Program-made: the position numbers and the translations under genes
Notes under the pieces: generated by a model
What the model was told of the DNA's origin: nothing
The model's database searches: none
What the model saw: only the letters and a program-made list of their open reading frames with translations
Shown here: positions 1-11,558 of the stretch, piece after piece
How positions within the stretch are numbered: position 1 is the first letter of the stretch
Layout: each line of letters starts with the position of its first letter
Source of the DNA: Carya illinoinensis
Taxonomy: Eukaryota > Streptophyta > Magnoliopsida > Fagales > Juglandaceae
Length of the DNA: 64,000 bases
Reading direction: 5' to 3'
NCBI RefSeq assembly: GCF_018687715.1
Contig: NC_056755.1
Span: 9,249,501 to 9,313,500, forward strand

Positions 1-3000
1 TTGGAACACGGCGGTGTTCCTTCCGCCGTGTTGGTCCTTGATCCTCAATGTCTTCCATTCTAACCCCTGGATCTGCTGTCAGCACTACCCTTACCCACTC
101 CAAATCATTAATTTGTGCTACTCTTGATGAGTGATTCGCTCGTTTGCCACCTTGATAACTCCCTGACACACCACTGGCAGAAGCTGAAATAGACTGTAGA
201 CTACCACAATGGATGCTACTGTGTTCAATGCTCTCCATCTGGCTGGAAAATTGCTTCTCTACAGAAAGACTCACATTGACAATTTTCATTTTTGCCTCTG
301 AGGTGTGTGTCATTGCTTGGTCAATTGCTTGAGCAGTTGAGCTTGACATTCTATCATTACTATTACGATAAGCCTCCTGGGCAGTCCACAATGGATAAGC
401 CCAAGGAGGGGGCTTTGGCAATAGTGCATCCCCACTTGCCAGTGGTATTCCTCCTCTAGAAAGCTTTTGTGCACCAGACGTGTCCTTTGTATTGCTAAAA
501 CAAGTTTCGATAAAAAGGCATAGAAACACAAATCAGTCAGAATCCTTTCACTTGTAGAGGAAAAAGTTTAGAATCTTTTCATTAAATTTACTCGTTTCAA
601 TAACTGTATCAACTAGGAACTACGGTCACTCATTTAGACAATGTAACCTGATAATCACCTTGGCATATCACTTTTCAAAACTTCAACACATATCAGATAA
701 GGTGCCTTTTCCCTTGAATTCAAAAGAACAGCTTCATCTTCAGGTATATGAACCACACGATACATCCCCCTTCCCATTGGGAAGCAAACTCCTAAAAATT
801 TGACTCAATATTATTCAAATAAGAGCATAGAAATATACCCTTTCCCATTTGGAAGCATACTACTAAAAAAATATAATCAGCGTAATTCAAAGACAATGTA
901 AATACATGATATAATGTAGAACCCAGCTAACACAATATATATATATGTCAACATTGCTGTATTATACAGGGTAAAAAGCCAATTAAGAGAAGCGGAAAAG
1001 TTTATCCAGAACAATCAGGGACTAAATAACTATGAATAGCATATTATATGTGTGTAAGCATTAAGATACCACAAATACAAAACAATGGGCTTACATACTT
1101 AAAGATGCTTTCTTAACATCTTATGTGAAAGCAAAATCCCACCATCAATTTCCTTCTTTCTTCTTTTTAATTAGTACTAAGGACTTCAGTAGAAAAACCC
1201 ACCCATCAGAATTCAACCTCAGTAAACTATATTCCTTGAAGTGACATTATTTGTCATCTGAAGAAGGCAGTATTCTTTCATTACACAAACCAACACAACG
1301 TGCACTTTTGAATATCCTCCTCCCATTTTAGCACATCCTTCTATAAAAGTAAAGAAAACTCCAAAATATATCCCTTTCAGAAAGGCCTTAGACTTGTTTC
1401 CAAATATAATGAAGGAAAAAAAAAAAACAACCAGAAACAAATTCTTTCACATCAAGAAACCACAGTGACTCTGAACATGCTCATAAAAAAACACACCACA
1501 TAATTAGCCAGATTTTTTAGCACATACTCATAAAGAGAAACATTATTTCATATCGTAAAGCCGCATTTACAGAAACATAACACGGTGATCCTGAAACACC
1601 TAGTGACTTATGAAGCATTATACAGAACAAAATACTTGAAAGCACGGTGCCTCTAGATGGGCATTCGTCTACTTATATCTACAATGATTAAAGAAGTACC
1701 TCCACTATTTTGAGCCTCAGCCACATGCAAATTGGTCTCTATGAGAGACTGTAAAAATATAGATGAAAAATAAAATAGATGCATCAGAAAACCATACAAG
1801 CAAAGAGCACATATTAACAGAAACCAAGCTGGATAAAGCACTAAAAAAAGATAATTAACCTCACGAAGAGCACTTTTGCGATCTTCAGTTGGAAATACAT
1901 CAACCAAGCCATATGATGTCTCACATAATGAATGCACAAAGTCCAATGACTCATGATATGTCCCTTTTCGGAACTGTGATGCATTATTATTTGGAAGTGG
2001 GGGCTTGGCATTTGACTTCTCACTCCAGTGCTTTGGTGAACCAGGATGTTTCTGCCAAATGAAGAGAATGGTGAATCAACTTAGCAAATTAGAAGATATT
2101 TGCAAGTAAACATCTCTCCAATATACTTTTTTCCATTTCTTCTTTTTCTTTTTCGTTTTTTTTTTTTTTTTTCCACATTTAAAGCAGGGTGCATCTACAA
2201 TCGCAGACACATCCCTGGGATCAACCTATGGGTTTTTCTACATGCTGATTTGTGGAAGATGTAACCAAGTCAAAAATCTCTCGTCCATGTTGCTGACATA
2301 TCAATAAAATTTAAGGGATAAATTAACTTCTAAGTATAGCTGATGGCATTTCACAGGCAATCCAGCTTTTCAAAGAAACAAAACATACTTTTTTTTTTTT
2401 TTTTGTAAGTAAAGAAACAAAACATAGTCCTGCCACATCATTCTGCTTATGCACACAAGCACACAACGAGGGAGAGAGAGGGAGACAGAGAGAAAGATTT
2501 TGGAACAGGAATTTGACCTTTTTTCTTCTTTCGATGAGTAAATATTTTTTTGATGTTAACAGGTATAGTCTGAACACAGACAGGTATAGAATGCTGAAAA
2601 GGGAAGGCCATGCATCCACATTAGCAGAAAACGTATAAATTAAAAAATTCTGAACATACCTCTTTGTGCTTCTTTGAACCAAACAGCTCCGAGTCTTCCA
2701 CTGTACGGTCACGATCTCTAAACAATTTGCGGAAAAAACTCTCAGTTCCTGGACTATTTTCAAGCAAGCTACCACCATTGCTGATTTCATTATCTGCAGT
2801 AATTTTGGAATCTTCAGGATGCACGCGAAACAATCTTCGGAACAAGGAAAAGTCAGAAGCCTCTTCTTCCTCACAATTGGCACTACACTCATCAATTTTA
2901 TCATTCGCATCTTTCTTGTCCTCAAATTTATCTTTAAAAAATTTCCGAAAGATACCCTCTTTTTCATCATCTTCAACAGATTTGGAACATTTATCACCAT

Positions 3001-4093
3001 ATTTGACAATATCTTCATCTCCCTTCCTGTCATTCCCCTCCTTCTTGTCATCAAACTTGTCTTTGAAAAACTTACGAAAGAAGCCTTCTTTTTCATCATC
3101 TTCCACCGACTTGGAAACCGGTTTATCCTCAGAGTCACTCTTGCTATCACGAAACAACCTCTTTAAAAAACTCTCAGAACTTGACGTCGACTCCTCATCG
3201 TCACCTCTGCTGTCCCTCAAAAGCCGCTTAAAGAACCCATCCTTTTCGGAATCATCATCGTCTTTCTCCGTCGACTTCCTGAAAAGCAACATATCTCGAA
3301 CCTTTGAACCCATCTCATCCTCACCTCTACTGTCCCTCAAAAGCCTCTTAAAGAACCCATCCTTTTCTGAGTCGTCATCATCTTTCTCTGTGGACTTCCT
3401 GAATAGAAAAGCATCTCGAACCTTTGGACTTGGAAGAAATTTCTTTAAGATATTGTTATCCTCAGAAGATAATTGACTGCCATCCTGTTGTGGATTGTTT
3501 CCCGAAGAAGGCGAGAATGAGACAGACTTCTGGATGGGCGGTGAAGATGTTAGAGAGAACAACCGCTGTTTTGATGATAGTAGCTTATTCAAAACCATGT
3601 TCTTGCTTCCAGGGCTCGATGGCACATTTTGAGGCTGTTTCAAGGGAGGCCATTCACCCATCAAGGTCGCGGCAATCTGGCACTTCTCTTGAATCCTGCC
3701 AATCCCTTCATTATCATCTGAATCCTCAATCTCTGCCATTAGAAACCAATGCACCTTCAAAGCTATCTTCAATGATTTTGAGCAAATATCAATGACAAAC
3801 TTATCCAAAGACGGACTCGGCTTGTGCACCATCATGTAACAAATTTGGAACAAATAGCTCTCAATCCCTGGTAAGGGTAGAGTGTACATTCGATTACAGA
3901 GGTAATCCCGGACTCCAGAGTGGTCATGCTTGTACAAATAGCTGACGGCAATCCACTCACAGAAGAACGCAGAGTCAAAAAATCGAATGAGCCACCCATT
4001 TTCACCGGTATCACTCGTTCGATTGATCCGTGAGGTGATCTCACGAGGCAACTCATCCGACCACCCGCGAGTCAGTCCAAGAAGCCGCACCAT
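1..4093 (-). CDS. PI4KB: Phosphatidylinositol 4-kinase beta, 5' half (partial)
   Basis: This gene encodes a type III PI4-kinase beta, which phosphorylates phosphatidylinositol at the D4 position on Golgi/TGN and secretory vesicle membranes. Coding exons read on the minus strand are 4093-2660, 2051-1860, 1748-1700, 791-659 and 494-1. All have GT/AG borders and a continuous frame, giving about 767 residues before the window ends. The N-terminal lipid-kinase-unique region is clear (WLIRFFDSAFFCEWIAVSYL, then CNRMYTLPLPGIESYLFQIC). A highly charged plant-specific repeat region follows (units such as EKDGFFKRLLRDSRG and EKEGFFRKFFKDKF, about residues 235-475). Exons 4-5 carry YRVVHIPEDEAVLLNSREKA and end in WVRVVLTADPGVRMEDI and RRKEHRRVP, a typical plant PI4K-beta linker. 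The catalytic kinase domain lies beyond position 1. The ATG at 4093 is the first in frame with the conserved block. Family identity is very secure; isoform number is not decided. Confidence 0.95.
3202..3430 (-). repeat. In-gene tandem duplication, 120-bp unit (40 residues)
   Basis: Within PI4K-beta exon 1, two neighbouring units of about 120 bp (3202-3321 and 3322 to about 3430) are nearly identical at DNA level. They encode two copies of a KVRD..LFRKSTEKDDDDSE block plus KDGFFKRLLRDSRG. The near identity suggests a recent duplication inside an older repeat region. Confidence 0.8.
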
Positions 4094-4680
4094 TTCTCAA
4101 TCTTCCATCATACGCCCAAACAACCTCAATCACAAATCCTAATTACCTTACAATTCTAAACAATCAATAATCACAGCCAAATCATGGACTCTAGCATTTC
4201 ACTGCCCCAATATAAACCCTAGGGATTCCTTAAACCTCCCTGGAAAGCCCTAATTCCCCACCAAAAATAATCCACAACTCTTCAGTGATGCAACCCAACC
4301 TTCCCCTGTAAAGCCCTTGATGTTCACAGTTCCTGATCAGAAACCCAAAATCCGGAGCAGAAATAACAGATATATGAACAATAGAATATTATAGTCGTTT
4401 CTAGGGTAAGTAAAGAGGAAATGACTATTGATGTTCCCGAAATGATCGGGGATTTTTTACCGGGGATATGCCAGAAAGCTTGGACACGAGAACGGGATCG
4501 AATTGTGCTTACGCAGATAGAGCGGAATCGGAATCCGTAGTATAGAAGGAGACGAAGCGAATGCAGAAGTGGATCTTTGTTGTTGCAAACGACGTCGTTC
4601 TGCTGTCCCTTGTGGTGGCGGTGGTGATCGTCGACGTCGTCGTCGTTGGAGAGAGAGAGGATGGCAAAGTAATTAACTAA
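4094..4680 (-). promoter_or_regulatory. Likely 5' UTR and promoter of the PI4K-beta gene
   Basis: This stretch lies upstream of the PI4K-beta ATG and is clearly less A+T-rich than the flanking spacer. It has a CT/GA tract (GAGAGAGAG near 4650-4660) as often seen in plant leaders. Read on the minus strand, a GGTAAAAAAT donor-like site near 4462 would allow a leader intron, but the acceptor could not be fixed. No TATA box was convincing. Confidence 0.4.
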
Positions 4681-5411
4681 TTATTAATATTTTTATTTTT
4701 TTATATTAAAAAAAAAACCAATGTGAAAAAAATTGAATGCTTCTAACGTGCACCCTGGTGTGAGGTGCGCACTATTCTGCTTTGATCACTCGTATAAAAA
4801 TTTTAAATTTTAAGATTAAATATTAAAATATTATTATTATTTTAAAATTTAAAAAAAAAAAAATTATTTATTATATTTTGTATAGAAATTTATAAAAATT
4901 ATAATAATAAGATGAAAATTTTATATTTGAAATAAAAATTCTTTGTGGCCAAACAATATCTTAATGGTTTTGCTCCTCCAATTTTCTCTAGAAGAGAAAG
5001 AAAATCGTAGAGCAAAATCATTATTTTGAAATTTTAAATTTTAATTCAATCCTACCTATGATCTCGTAATAACGGTAAAATTTTTATAGCATAAAATCTA
5101 TTTTATTTTATTTTTAATTCTTTATAATTATAATTAATTTTTTTTATAAAAAAACATAATTTCATTCAATCAAATAAATTATAAATTATGTTTATTAAGT
5201 CAAATAGCCAGAGATGCAAATATCAGGACATTATCCCACCACATTTAAATATTCTCTATATCCTAAACATATCTTGCTGACCTATGTGCTGCTCTATTGC
5301 TCATTTTGTGAACATATAGCACTTTGCATTCATTAAAATCTTTCATAAGTCTCTGTATTTTCTCTGGGTAAAATCTAAGAACTGGGAAAGAATTTCCAAA
5401 GAATTAAAGCT
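4681..5411. other. A+T-rich spacer with a probable MITE relic
   Basis: There is no gene in this spacer. About 4785-5170 resembles, in inverse orientation, the A+T-rich body of the MITE-like family seen elsewhere (TATAAAAATTATAATAATAAGATGA and GTGGCCAAACAA-type ends). The element edges could not be fixed. Confidence 0.3.
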
Positions 5412-6750
5412 TGTTACCTAGATGACTAACATAAGAGAGGGATGAATTGAGTTGTATTAAAAAAATAACAATTATAAATCAAACATATAATATAAAATAT
5501 AAACAAAATATAAAATAACAATAAATATAAGGAGTAAGGGTAAGAGAGAAACAAACTCAGTATGTTAACGAGGTTCGGCCCCACTGCCTACGTCCTCGCC
5601 TCAAGCTACCCCTTGAAGATTTCCAAATTCACTATTCAACCTCCTTCAGGTAGAGATAAAAACATATTACACCTTTGAACAACACCGCTACAAAGGATCC
5701 GTGTAGAACACCCTCTACACTTGCAATCACCTTACACGTGGTGATTCAACTATTCCCCGTGTAGAATACTTTTTACACGCACAAGGGTTATACACACCAT
5801 TTTTCTGATACAAAAGCTGATAGTGGGTAGGTTATCAGAAAACACTCATCAATAAGTGAAATAAGAACAATATAGCGCAAACTATATCTCTCAAAATGAA
5901 CAATGATTAATGCTCAATGCTTAGAGAAGAGAGAATGAAAGCTTTGAATGAATGTTGTATGCTCTTGGTGTTGTGAATGTGAAGCTCTCAAATGATCTAT
6001 TTATAGGCATATGAGACTTCATATTCAAATTTAAAAAGATTTACATGTCAAAGACAACATCATTCACTTTTTCAAAAAATTCAAATAAAAGGTTCTTCTT
6101 TTTCAATTGTCAAAGACAACATCATTCACTTTTTCAAAAAAATCAAACCTAATCTTTTACTTTTGGCATATGACAAAATGAGCACATTTTCCTTTTCAAA
6201 AAAATTCAAACCTAATCTTTTACTTTTTGCATATGACAAAATGAGCACACTTTATTTTTCAAATTTTTCAAACAAAATCATCTACCTTTTGTATAAGTCA
6301 AAAAAAATATCAATCACTTTTGAAAATATTCAAATAAAACATGCACGTGTGAAAGATGATAATCAATCATCTTTAATATTTTCAAAATTCAACCCTTTAA
6401 TCAAGGCATGCACATGCAAAAGATGACAATCAATCATCTTTCAAAATTTTCAAATTTAATTTTCAAAAATATTCATGCACATGTGGAAAATGTATTTTAA
6501 TGTTTTATGATAAAATATTAATCTTGAACATTAATCCTAATTTCAAATTTTGAAGAGATTTACAATATTACTCTATAATTTTAATGTGAACTTGTTCCCT
6601 TCTTGCTCATGCTTGTTTCCTTGATGTGCTTGACTCCATTGTATAGACAACTTGAGCTTGAGACTTCTTTATTCTTTGAATTCATTTGTTATCATCAAAA
6701 TCCATGTGTAAATATATAATCACATGAAACTTAAAACTTTGGGTTCAACA
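5412..6750 (-). repeat. 3' LTR of the copia element
   Basis: This 1,339-bp repeat matches 13253-14593 throughout, about 95% by eye (not computed). It starts TGTTACC and ends TTCAACA on the plus strand and directly follows the AAGCT duplication. Small open frames inside it (for example 6163-6426) are A+T-rich repeat noise. Confidence 0.95.
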
Positions 6751-6764
6751 ATCTCCCCCTTTTT
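6751..6764 (-). promoter_or_regulatory. Polypurine tract of the copia element
   Basis: On the minus strand this reads AAAAAGGGGGAGAT immediately before the 3' LTR. That is the expected site and composition for priming plus-strand cDNA synthesis in copia elements. Confidence 0.85.
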
Positions 6765-7142
6765 GATGATGACAAATACTTGATATAACTTGAAACCTGT
6801 ATTAATACTTAAGCTCCCCCTGAAAATATGCGTTAGTTTTTCAAGTAAAAGTATAAATATAATTACAAGCATATATAACAAGTTTAACAATTTAAACAGT
6901 GTTAATGTTCTAGTCTAACACTTCTCCCCTTTTTGGCATCATTAAAAAGGATCCGCAACAAGTAAATAGACTGAAGAAAACAGTGCGTTAGTAGACACTA
7001 TAGATAGTTGAAAAAGTGGAGCCGTCCGTGACCCGACAAGTGCTGCAAAACCTCGAGGCCTAACTCTATGAATTTAATACGGCTGAAGATTTAAATAATC
7101 GCCTGATGTTATTGACAAACGGGATTGAAGGCTCCGAGTTTC

Positions 7143-7149
7143 TATAAAA
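7143..7149 (+). promoter_or_regulatory. TATA box for coiled-coil gene 1 inside the copia element
   Basis: TATAAAA in the context TTTCTATAAAAAA lies 86 nt before the ATG at 7229. The same box occurs before the two related genes, which supports function. No transcript data are available here. Confidence 0.5.
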
Positions 7150-7228
7150 AAATGATCATTTTCATCTATCGGATGCTAAAAAAAATAATCGCTTCTTGAC
7201 CTGAGTTCTGTTTTTCCACAATGATAGA

Positions 7229-7681
7229 ATGGCTGAGCAATTCTCTTCCACTAATGTTCCAGACTTGAATCAGGAACCCTTGACGCATCAATCATCAATT
7301 TTCTCTCCTGAGGCCGTCAATACCATGATAGGAGCAGTGAACCGTTTTTCTAGTAAGGCTGATTCTGAGATTATTGCAGAATCAAGAATGCTCAGTAGTC
7401 AATATGCTGCCTCTGTTATGATCATGTCTCGGAGGTTAATGGCGAGGGTGAGTGAGATTGATCATCTTAACATGCAAATATTTGAGTTACGACAAAAGCT
7501 TGCTAATAAGGATAGTGAGAATAAAAGGCTAAAACAAGAAAACCAAGAGTTGAAAAAATTTGCATATTGGTACGCTCATGATCTGCAACCACGAATAGAG
7601 GAACTGGAACGAGAAAGGGTTCAGATACAAGGTCAACATCGGCAGATAACAGCAGAGGTTCATCGTTTACTAGAAAAATAG
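7229..7681 (+). CDS. Antisense coiled-coil protein 1 of the copia element
   Basis: A 150-residue open frame on the strand opposite to gag-pol, between RNase H and the 3' LTR. The start MAEQFSS is chosen because it follows a TATA box and aligns with the related genes. The N-terminal third is polar. Then come a conserved block (KADSEIIAESRMLSSQYAAS, SRRLMARVSEID) and a heptad-rich coiled coil (LRQKLANKDSENKRLKQENQ, continuing to HRLLEK). It has no catalytic motif, signal peptide or membrane segment. It resembles the genes at 7925 and 43976 in block order, so it belongs to one family. Additional antisense ORFs are known in some plant LTR retrotransposons, but their role is unknown. Function is not recognised. 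Confidence 0.65.
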   Translation: MAEQFSSTNVPDLNQEPLTHQSSIFSPEAVNTMIGAVNRFSSKADSEIIAESRMLSSQYAASVMIMSRRLMARVSEIDHLNMQIFELRQKLANKDSENKRLKQENQELKKFAYWYAHDLQPRIEELERERVQIQGQHRQITAEVHRLLEK

Positions 7682-7813
7682 CGACAATCTACTGTTAATC
7701 TCGCTGGCTTAGTAAGAAAACTTTTGACAATGTGTGTCCAGCATATCTTGTATTTCTTTTGACTAAATAAGATTTGAAGAGAAAATAGTTTGTCTTATTT
7801 TTTATGCTATCTC

Positions 7814-7820
7814 TATAAAA
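7814..7820 (+). promoter_or_regulatory. TATA box for coiled-coil gene 2 inside the copia element
   Basis: TATAAAA in the context ATCTCTATAAAATC lies 111 nt upstream of the ATG at 7925. A pyrimidine-rich leader (TTCATTTCATCTC, TTCTTTTCTC) follows, as before the homologue at 43976. Confidence 0.55.
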
Positions 7821-7924
7821 TCAGTCCTGAAATTCATCCAATCCGCATCAAGTTTTCATTTCATCTCTATAACTCATCTGCATTCCTTCAGCATTCTCGT
7901 TTTAAGCCTTCTATTCTTTTCTCA

Positions 7925-8464
7925 ATGGCTCATTCTTCTAACATTTCTCTATATCCATCCATGAGGCATTCTGCATCTCAACCTCCTGTCCTTTCTGCAG
8001 CTGCCATTGGTGCCATGTTGCAGCAAGAAAATAATAATCTGACTAATAAGTCAGATTCTGATGCTATTTATGATTTGGTGAGTCTTGGGACTCGCTACTC
8101 TTCCTCTATTGTTGCTTTTTCTCAGCGGCTACAAGCCAAAAATCATGAAGTTGAAAAGTTCAAAGAACAAATTGTTGTACTTCAACGAATTGTTCAAGAG
8201 TCTCACACAAGGGAAGGAATCATTCGGCAGAAGAATAAACAGTTGAAATCTTTATTAGATTCTTCATTCCGCTTGCCGGTTCCCATGGATAAGAATGACA
8301 TGATATTGTATGAAGAGAATGAGCGTCTCAAACATGAGGCTAAGAATCTCAAGTTTATGAAAAAGTATTTAAAAAATCTATCTCTATTTTTATTGACTCT
8401 AGTCTATCTTTTAAGAGATATTCATAACATGCATCATACCTATTTCTCTTCTGATCATACATAA
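7925..8464 (+). CDS. Antisense coiled-coil protein 2 of the copia element
   Basis: An open frame of 179 residues from the ATG at 7925; the frame opens earlier but the TATA box and homology favour this start. Conserved core: NNLTNKSDSDAIYDLVSLGT, RYSSSIVAFSQRLQAK, then a coiled coil (VEKFKEQIVVLQRIVQES, QLKSLLDSSFR, EENERLKHEAKNLKFM). The core is very close to the protein encoded at 43976. The last ~30 residues (after KYLKNL) are hydrophobic and lie in the region overlapping, tail to tail, the end of the retrotransposon RNase H frame (8411-8464). They may be a read-through extension of the ancestral C-terminus. No enzymatic motif is seen. It is a family of unknown function, possibly a captured host gene or a regulator of the element. 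Confidence 0.65.
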   Translation: MAHSSNISLYPSMRHSASQPPVLSAAAIGAMLQQENNNLTNKSDSDAIYDLVSLGTRYSSSIVAFSQRLQAKNHEVEKFKEQIVVLQRIVQESHTREGIIRQKNKQLKSLLDSSFRLPVPMDKNDMILYEENERLKHEAKNLKFMKKYLKNLSLFLLTLVYLLRDIHNMHHTYFSSDHT

Positions 8465-11400
8465 TCTATCTTCTGGTAAAGGCTTTGTGAAAATATCTGC
8501 TAACTGATCGTGTGTATTTGTGAATTCTAGTACTATATCTCCTTTCTGCACATGATCTCGAAGAAAATGATATCTTATTTCAATATGTTTAGTTCTAGAA
8601 TGTTGTATTGGGTTCTTTGAAAGATTTATAACACTTGTATTATCACATTTGATTGGAATGTGATTATACTTGAGTTTAAAATCTTCAAGTTGTTGCTTCA
8701 TGTAGAGAACTTGAGCACAACAACTACCCGCAGCAACATATTCTGCCTCAGCAGTAGATAGTGCAACAGAATTTTGTTTTTTACTGAACCAGGAAACTAA
8801 TGCATGACCTAAGAAATGGCATGCTCCACTAGTGTTTTTTCGATCTATTTTACAGCCAGCATAATCTGCATCTGTGTAGCTGATTAGATCGAAAGATGTG
8901 TGCTCAGGGTATCATAATCCTAAGTTAATTGTACCACTAAGATATCTAAGAATGCGCTTAACTGCAATTAAATGTGATTCTTTTGGAGATGATTGAAAGC
9001 GTGCACATAAGCACACACTAAACATAATATCTGGTCTACTGGCTGTTAAATATAATAAGCTACCAATCATACCTCGATATATCTTCGAGTCAACTGGCTT
9101 ACCGGATTCATCTTTATCAAGTTTAGTTGATGGGCTCATTGGTGTTCCAATTTCCTTAACATTTTCCATCCCAAACTTTTTCAGTAATTCCTTAATATAT
9201 TTTGATTGATTGATGAATGTCCCACTTTTTGCTTGCTGAATTTGCAATCCGAGAAAAAATGTAAGTTCACCCATCATGCTCATCTCAAATTCTTCCTGCA
9301 TAGTTTTAGCAAAAACTTGACACATATTTTCATTAGTAGCACCGAATATTATATCATCAACATAAATCTGAATCAAAAGAATATCATCATTTTCATATTT
9401 AATGAAAAGAGTTGTGTCGATTTTTCCTTTTGAAAAACCTTTTTCAATTAAGAAACCACTAAGTCTCTCGTACCAAGCTCTAGGAGCTTGTTTAAGTCCA
9501 TATATTGCTTTTGTGAGTTTGAAAACATGATTTGGGGAAATATGATTTTCAAAACCTGGAGGTTGCTCAATATATACCTCTTTATTTATAAAACCATTTA
9601 AGAAAGCACTTTTAACATCCATTTGAAAAAGTTTGAAATCTTTATAACAAGTATATGCAAGTAGCATTCGAATAGCTTCTAATCTTGCGACAGATGCATA
9701 TGTCTCATCATAATCGATTCCTTCTTCTTGATTAAAACCTTGGGCTACAAGTCGAGCCTTATTTCTAGTAATGATTCCGGACTCATCTTTCTTATTTCTA
9801 AAAACCCATTTTGTTCCAATAATAGTATGATTTTTGGGTTTAGGAACAAGTGTCCAAACATCATTTCTTTCAAATTGATTCAACTCTTCTTGCATAACTA
9901 GAATCCAAGATTCATCAAGAAGTGCGTCATCAATATTTTTGGGTTCAATTTGAGATAGAAAAGCAGTATGATTGCAAATATTTCTAAGAGATGATCGAGT
10001 ACTTACACCTTGTGAAGGTTCTCCCAAAATTTGTTCCACTAGATGATCTTTCACAAATTTTCACTATTTGGTTGCATCTTGTATTAAATTTTGATGATCT
10101 TTCCTGATGGCTCCATGTTGAACTTCCTCTATTGTTTTCTCTTTGGTGAGATTGAGACTTTCTGTATTATTTATACCTTCTGTTTCTTCATTAATAGATT
10201 TCTTGAAGAGTGGAGAATTAGATTCATTAAATACTACATGTATAGATTCTTGTACAGTCAAAATCTTTTTATTGAATACTCTATAAGCTTTACTATTAGT
10301 AGAATACCCGAGAAAGATACCTTCATCAGATTTTGCATCAAATTTGCCTAAATTATCCCTGTCATTCAAAATAAAACATTTGCATCCAAATACATGAAAG
10401 TAACCAATGTTGGACTTTTTCTCATTCCAAAGCTCATAGGGGGTTTTATCTAACTTAGACCTTAGCATAACTCTATTTATAACATAACATGCAGTACTTA
10501 CCGCTTCGGCCCAAAAATAACTAGGCAAGTTGTTCTCATTGAGCATTGTTCTTGCCATCTCTTGAAGAGATCTATTTTTCCTCTCTACTATCCCATTTTG
10601 TTGAGGAGTTCGAGGAGCACAAAAATTATGCACAAAACCGTTTTCATCACAAAATGTTTCAATATTTTTATTAACAAACTCTTTTCCCCTATCACTTCGG
10701 ATACTTGAAATAGTATAACCATTTTCATTTTGAATTCTCTTGCATAACTTGGTGAAGGCATTATGTGCTTCATCTTTATGAGCAAGAAAGATGGCCCAAG
10801 TATATCTAGAGAAATCATCAACAATAACAAATGCATAATATTTTCCTCCTAGACTTGCAACTCTATTTGGTCCAAAAAGATCCATGTGTATCAGTTGCAA
10901 TGGTATAGTAGTGGAAATATGTTTCTTAGTTTTAAAAGAAGTTTTTGTTTGTTTACCAAATTGACATGCATAAAAAATTTTGTCTTTAAGAAAATTTGAT
11001 TTTGGTAAACCTCTCACAAGATCATTTTTTGAAAGTTTGGAAATAAGTTCCATATTAGCATGACCTAATCTTCTATGCCATAGCCAACTAGTTTCATTTT
11101 GAGCTGAAAAGCAAATAGCATCTTTTGAGGTAATTTCTTCAAAATCGATTGTATAAATATTATTGTTTCTAAAAGCAATAAAACAAATATTACAATCATG
11201 ATCATTCAAAATAATGCATTTATCCATTTTGAAAGTAACTGTAAATCCTTTATCACATAATTGATTTATGCTCAAAAGATTATGTTTTAAACCTTCAACA
11301 AGTAGAACATCTTCAATTATGAGAGAAGATTCATTACCAATTTTACCTATTCCCACAATCTTCCATTTCGAGTTGTCTCCAAATGTCACGTGTCCTTCTT

Positions 11401-11500
11401 CTTTAGATTTAAGATCAAAGAACTTAGTCTTGTCTCCCGTCATGTGTCTTGAACATCCACTATCTAAAAACCACTTATTTTTGCTTGTGGATGACTTCAT
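8411..11500 (-). pseudogene. pol: copia pol: protease, integrase, RT and RNase H, with nonsense mutations
   Basis: On the minus strand the frame begins near 11500 with the protease motif FLDSGCSRHMTG. The integrase follows: an HRRLGH zinc region whose first Cys is replaced (FYACQFGKQ), then catalytic IHMDLFGP, IRSDRGKEF and NGIVERKNRS. After two tandem stops at 10066-10061 the RT continues (ARLVAQGF, FQMDVKSAFLNG, YGLKQAPRAWY, active site YVDDIIFGA). A TGA at 8914-8912 replaces an expected Trp. RNase H then reads YTDADYAGC, STAEAEYVAA and LADIFTKPL and ends at 8411. All pol domains are present, but the three stops and lost integrase Cys make this a pseudogene. The gag-pol junction (11558-11501) is also frame-disrupted. 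Confidence 0.93.
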
Positions 11501-11558
11501 GCATACCTATAAAAACAATTAAAATGATTTTTCTTGGTACCCAAGTTCTTTGGGTCCT

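Noticed and set aside
2664..3476. Long Ser-rich plus-strand open frame of 270 codons
   Set aside because: It is the antisense shadow of PI4K-beta exon 1, which has clear homology and splice sites.
7790..7924. N-terminal extension of coiled-coil frame 2
   Set aside because: It covers the TATA box and leader; the homologue starts at the equivalent of 7925.
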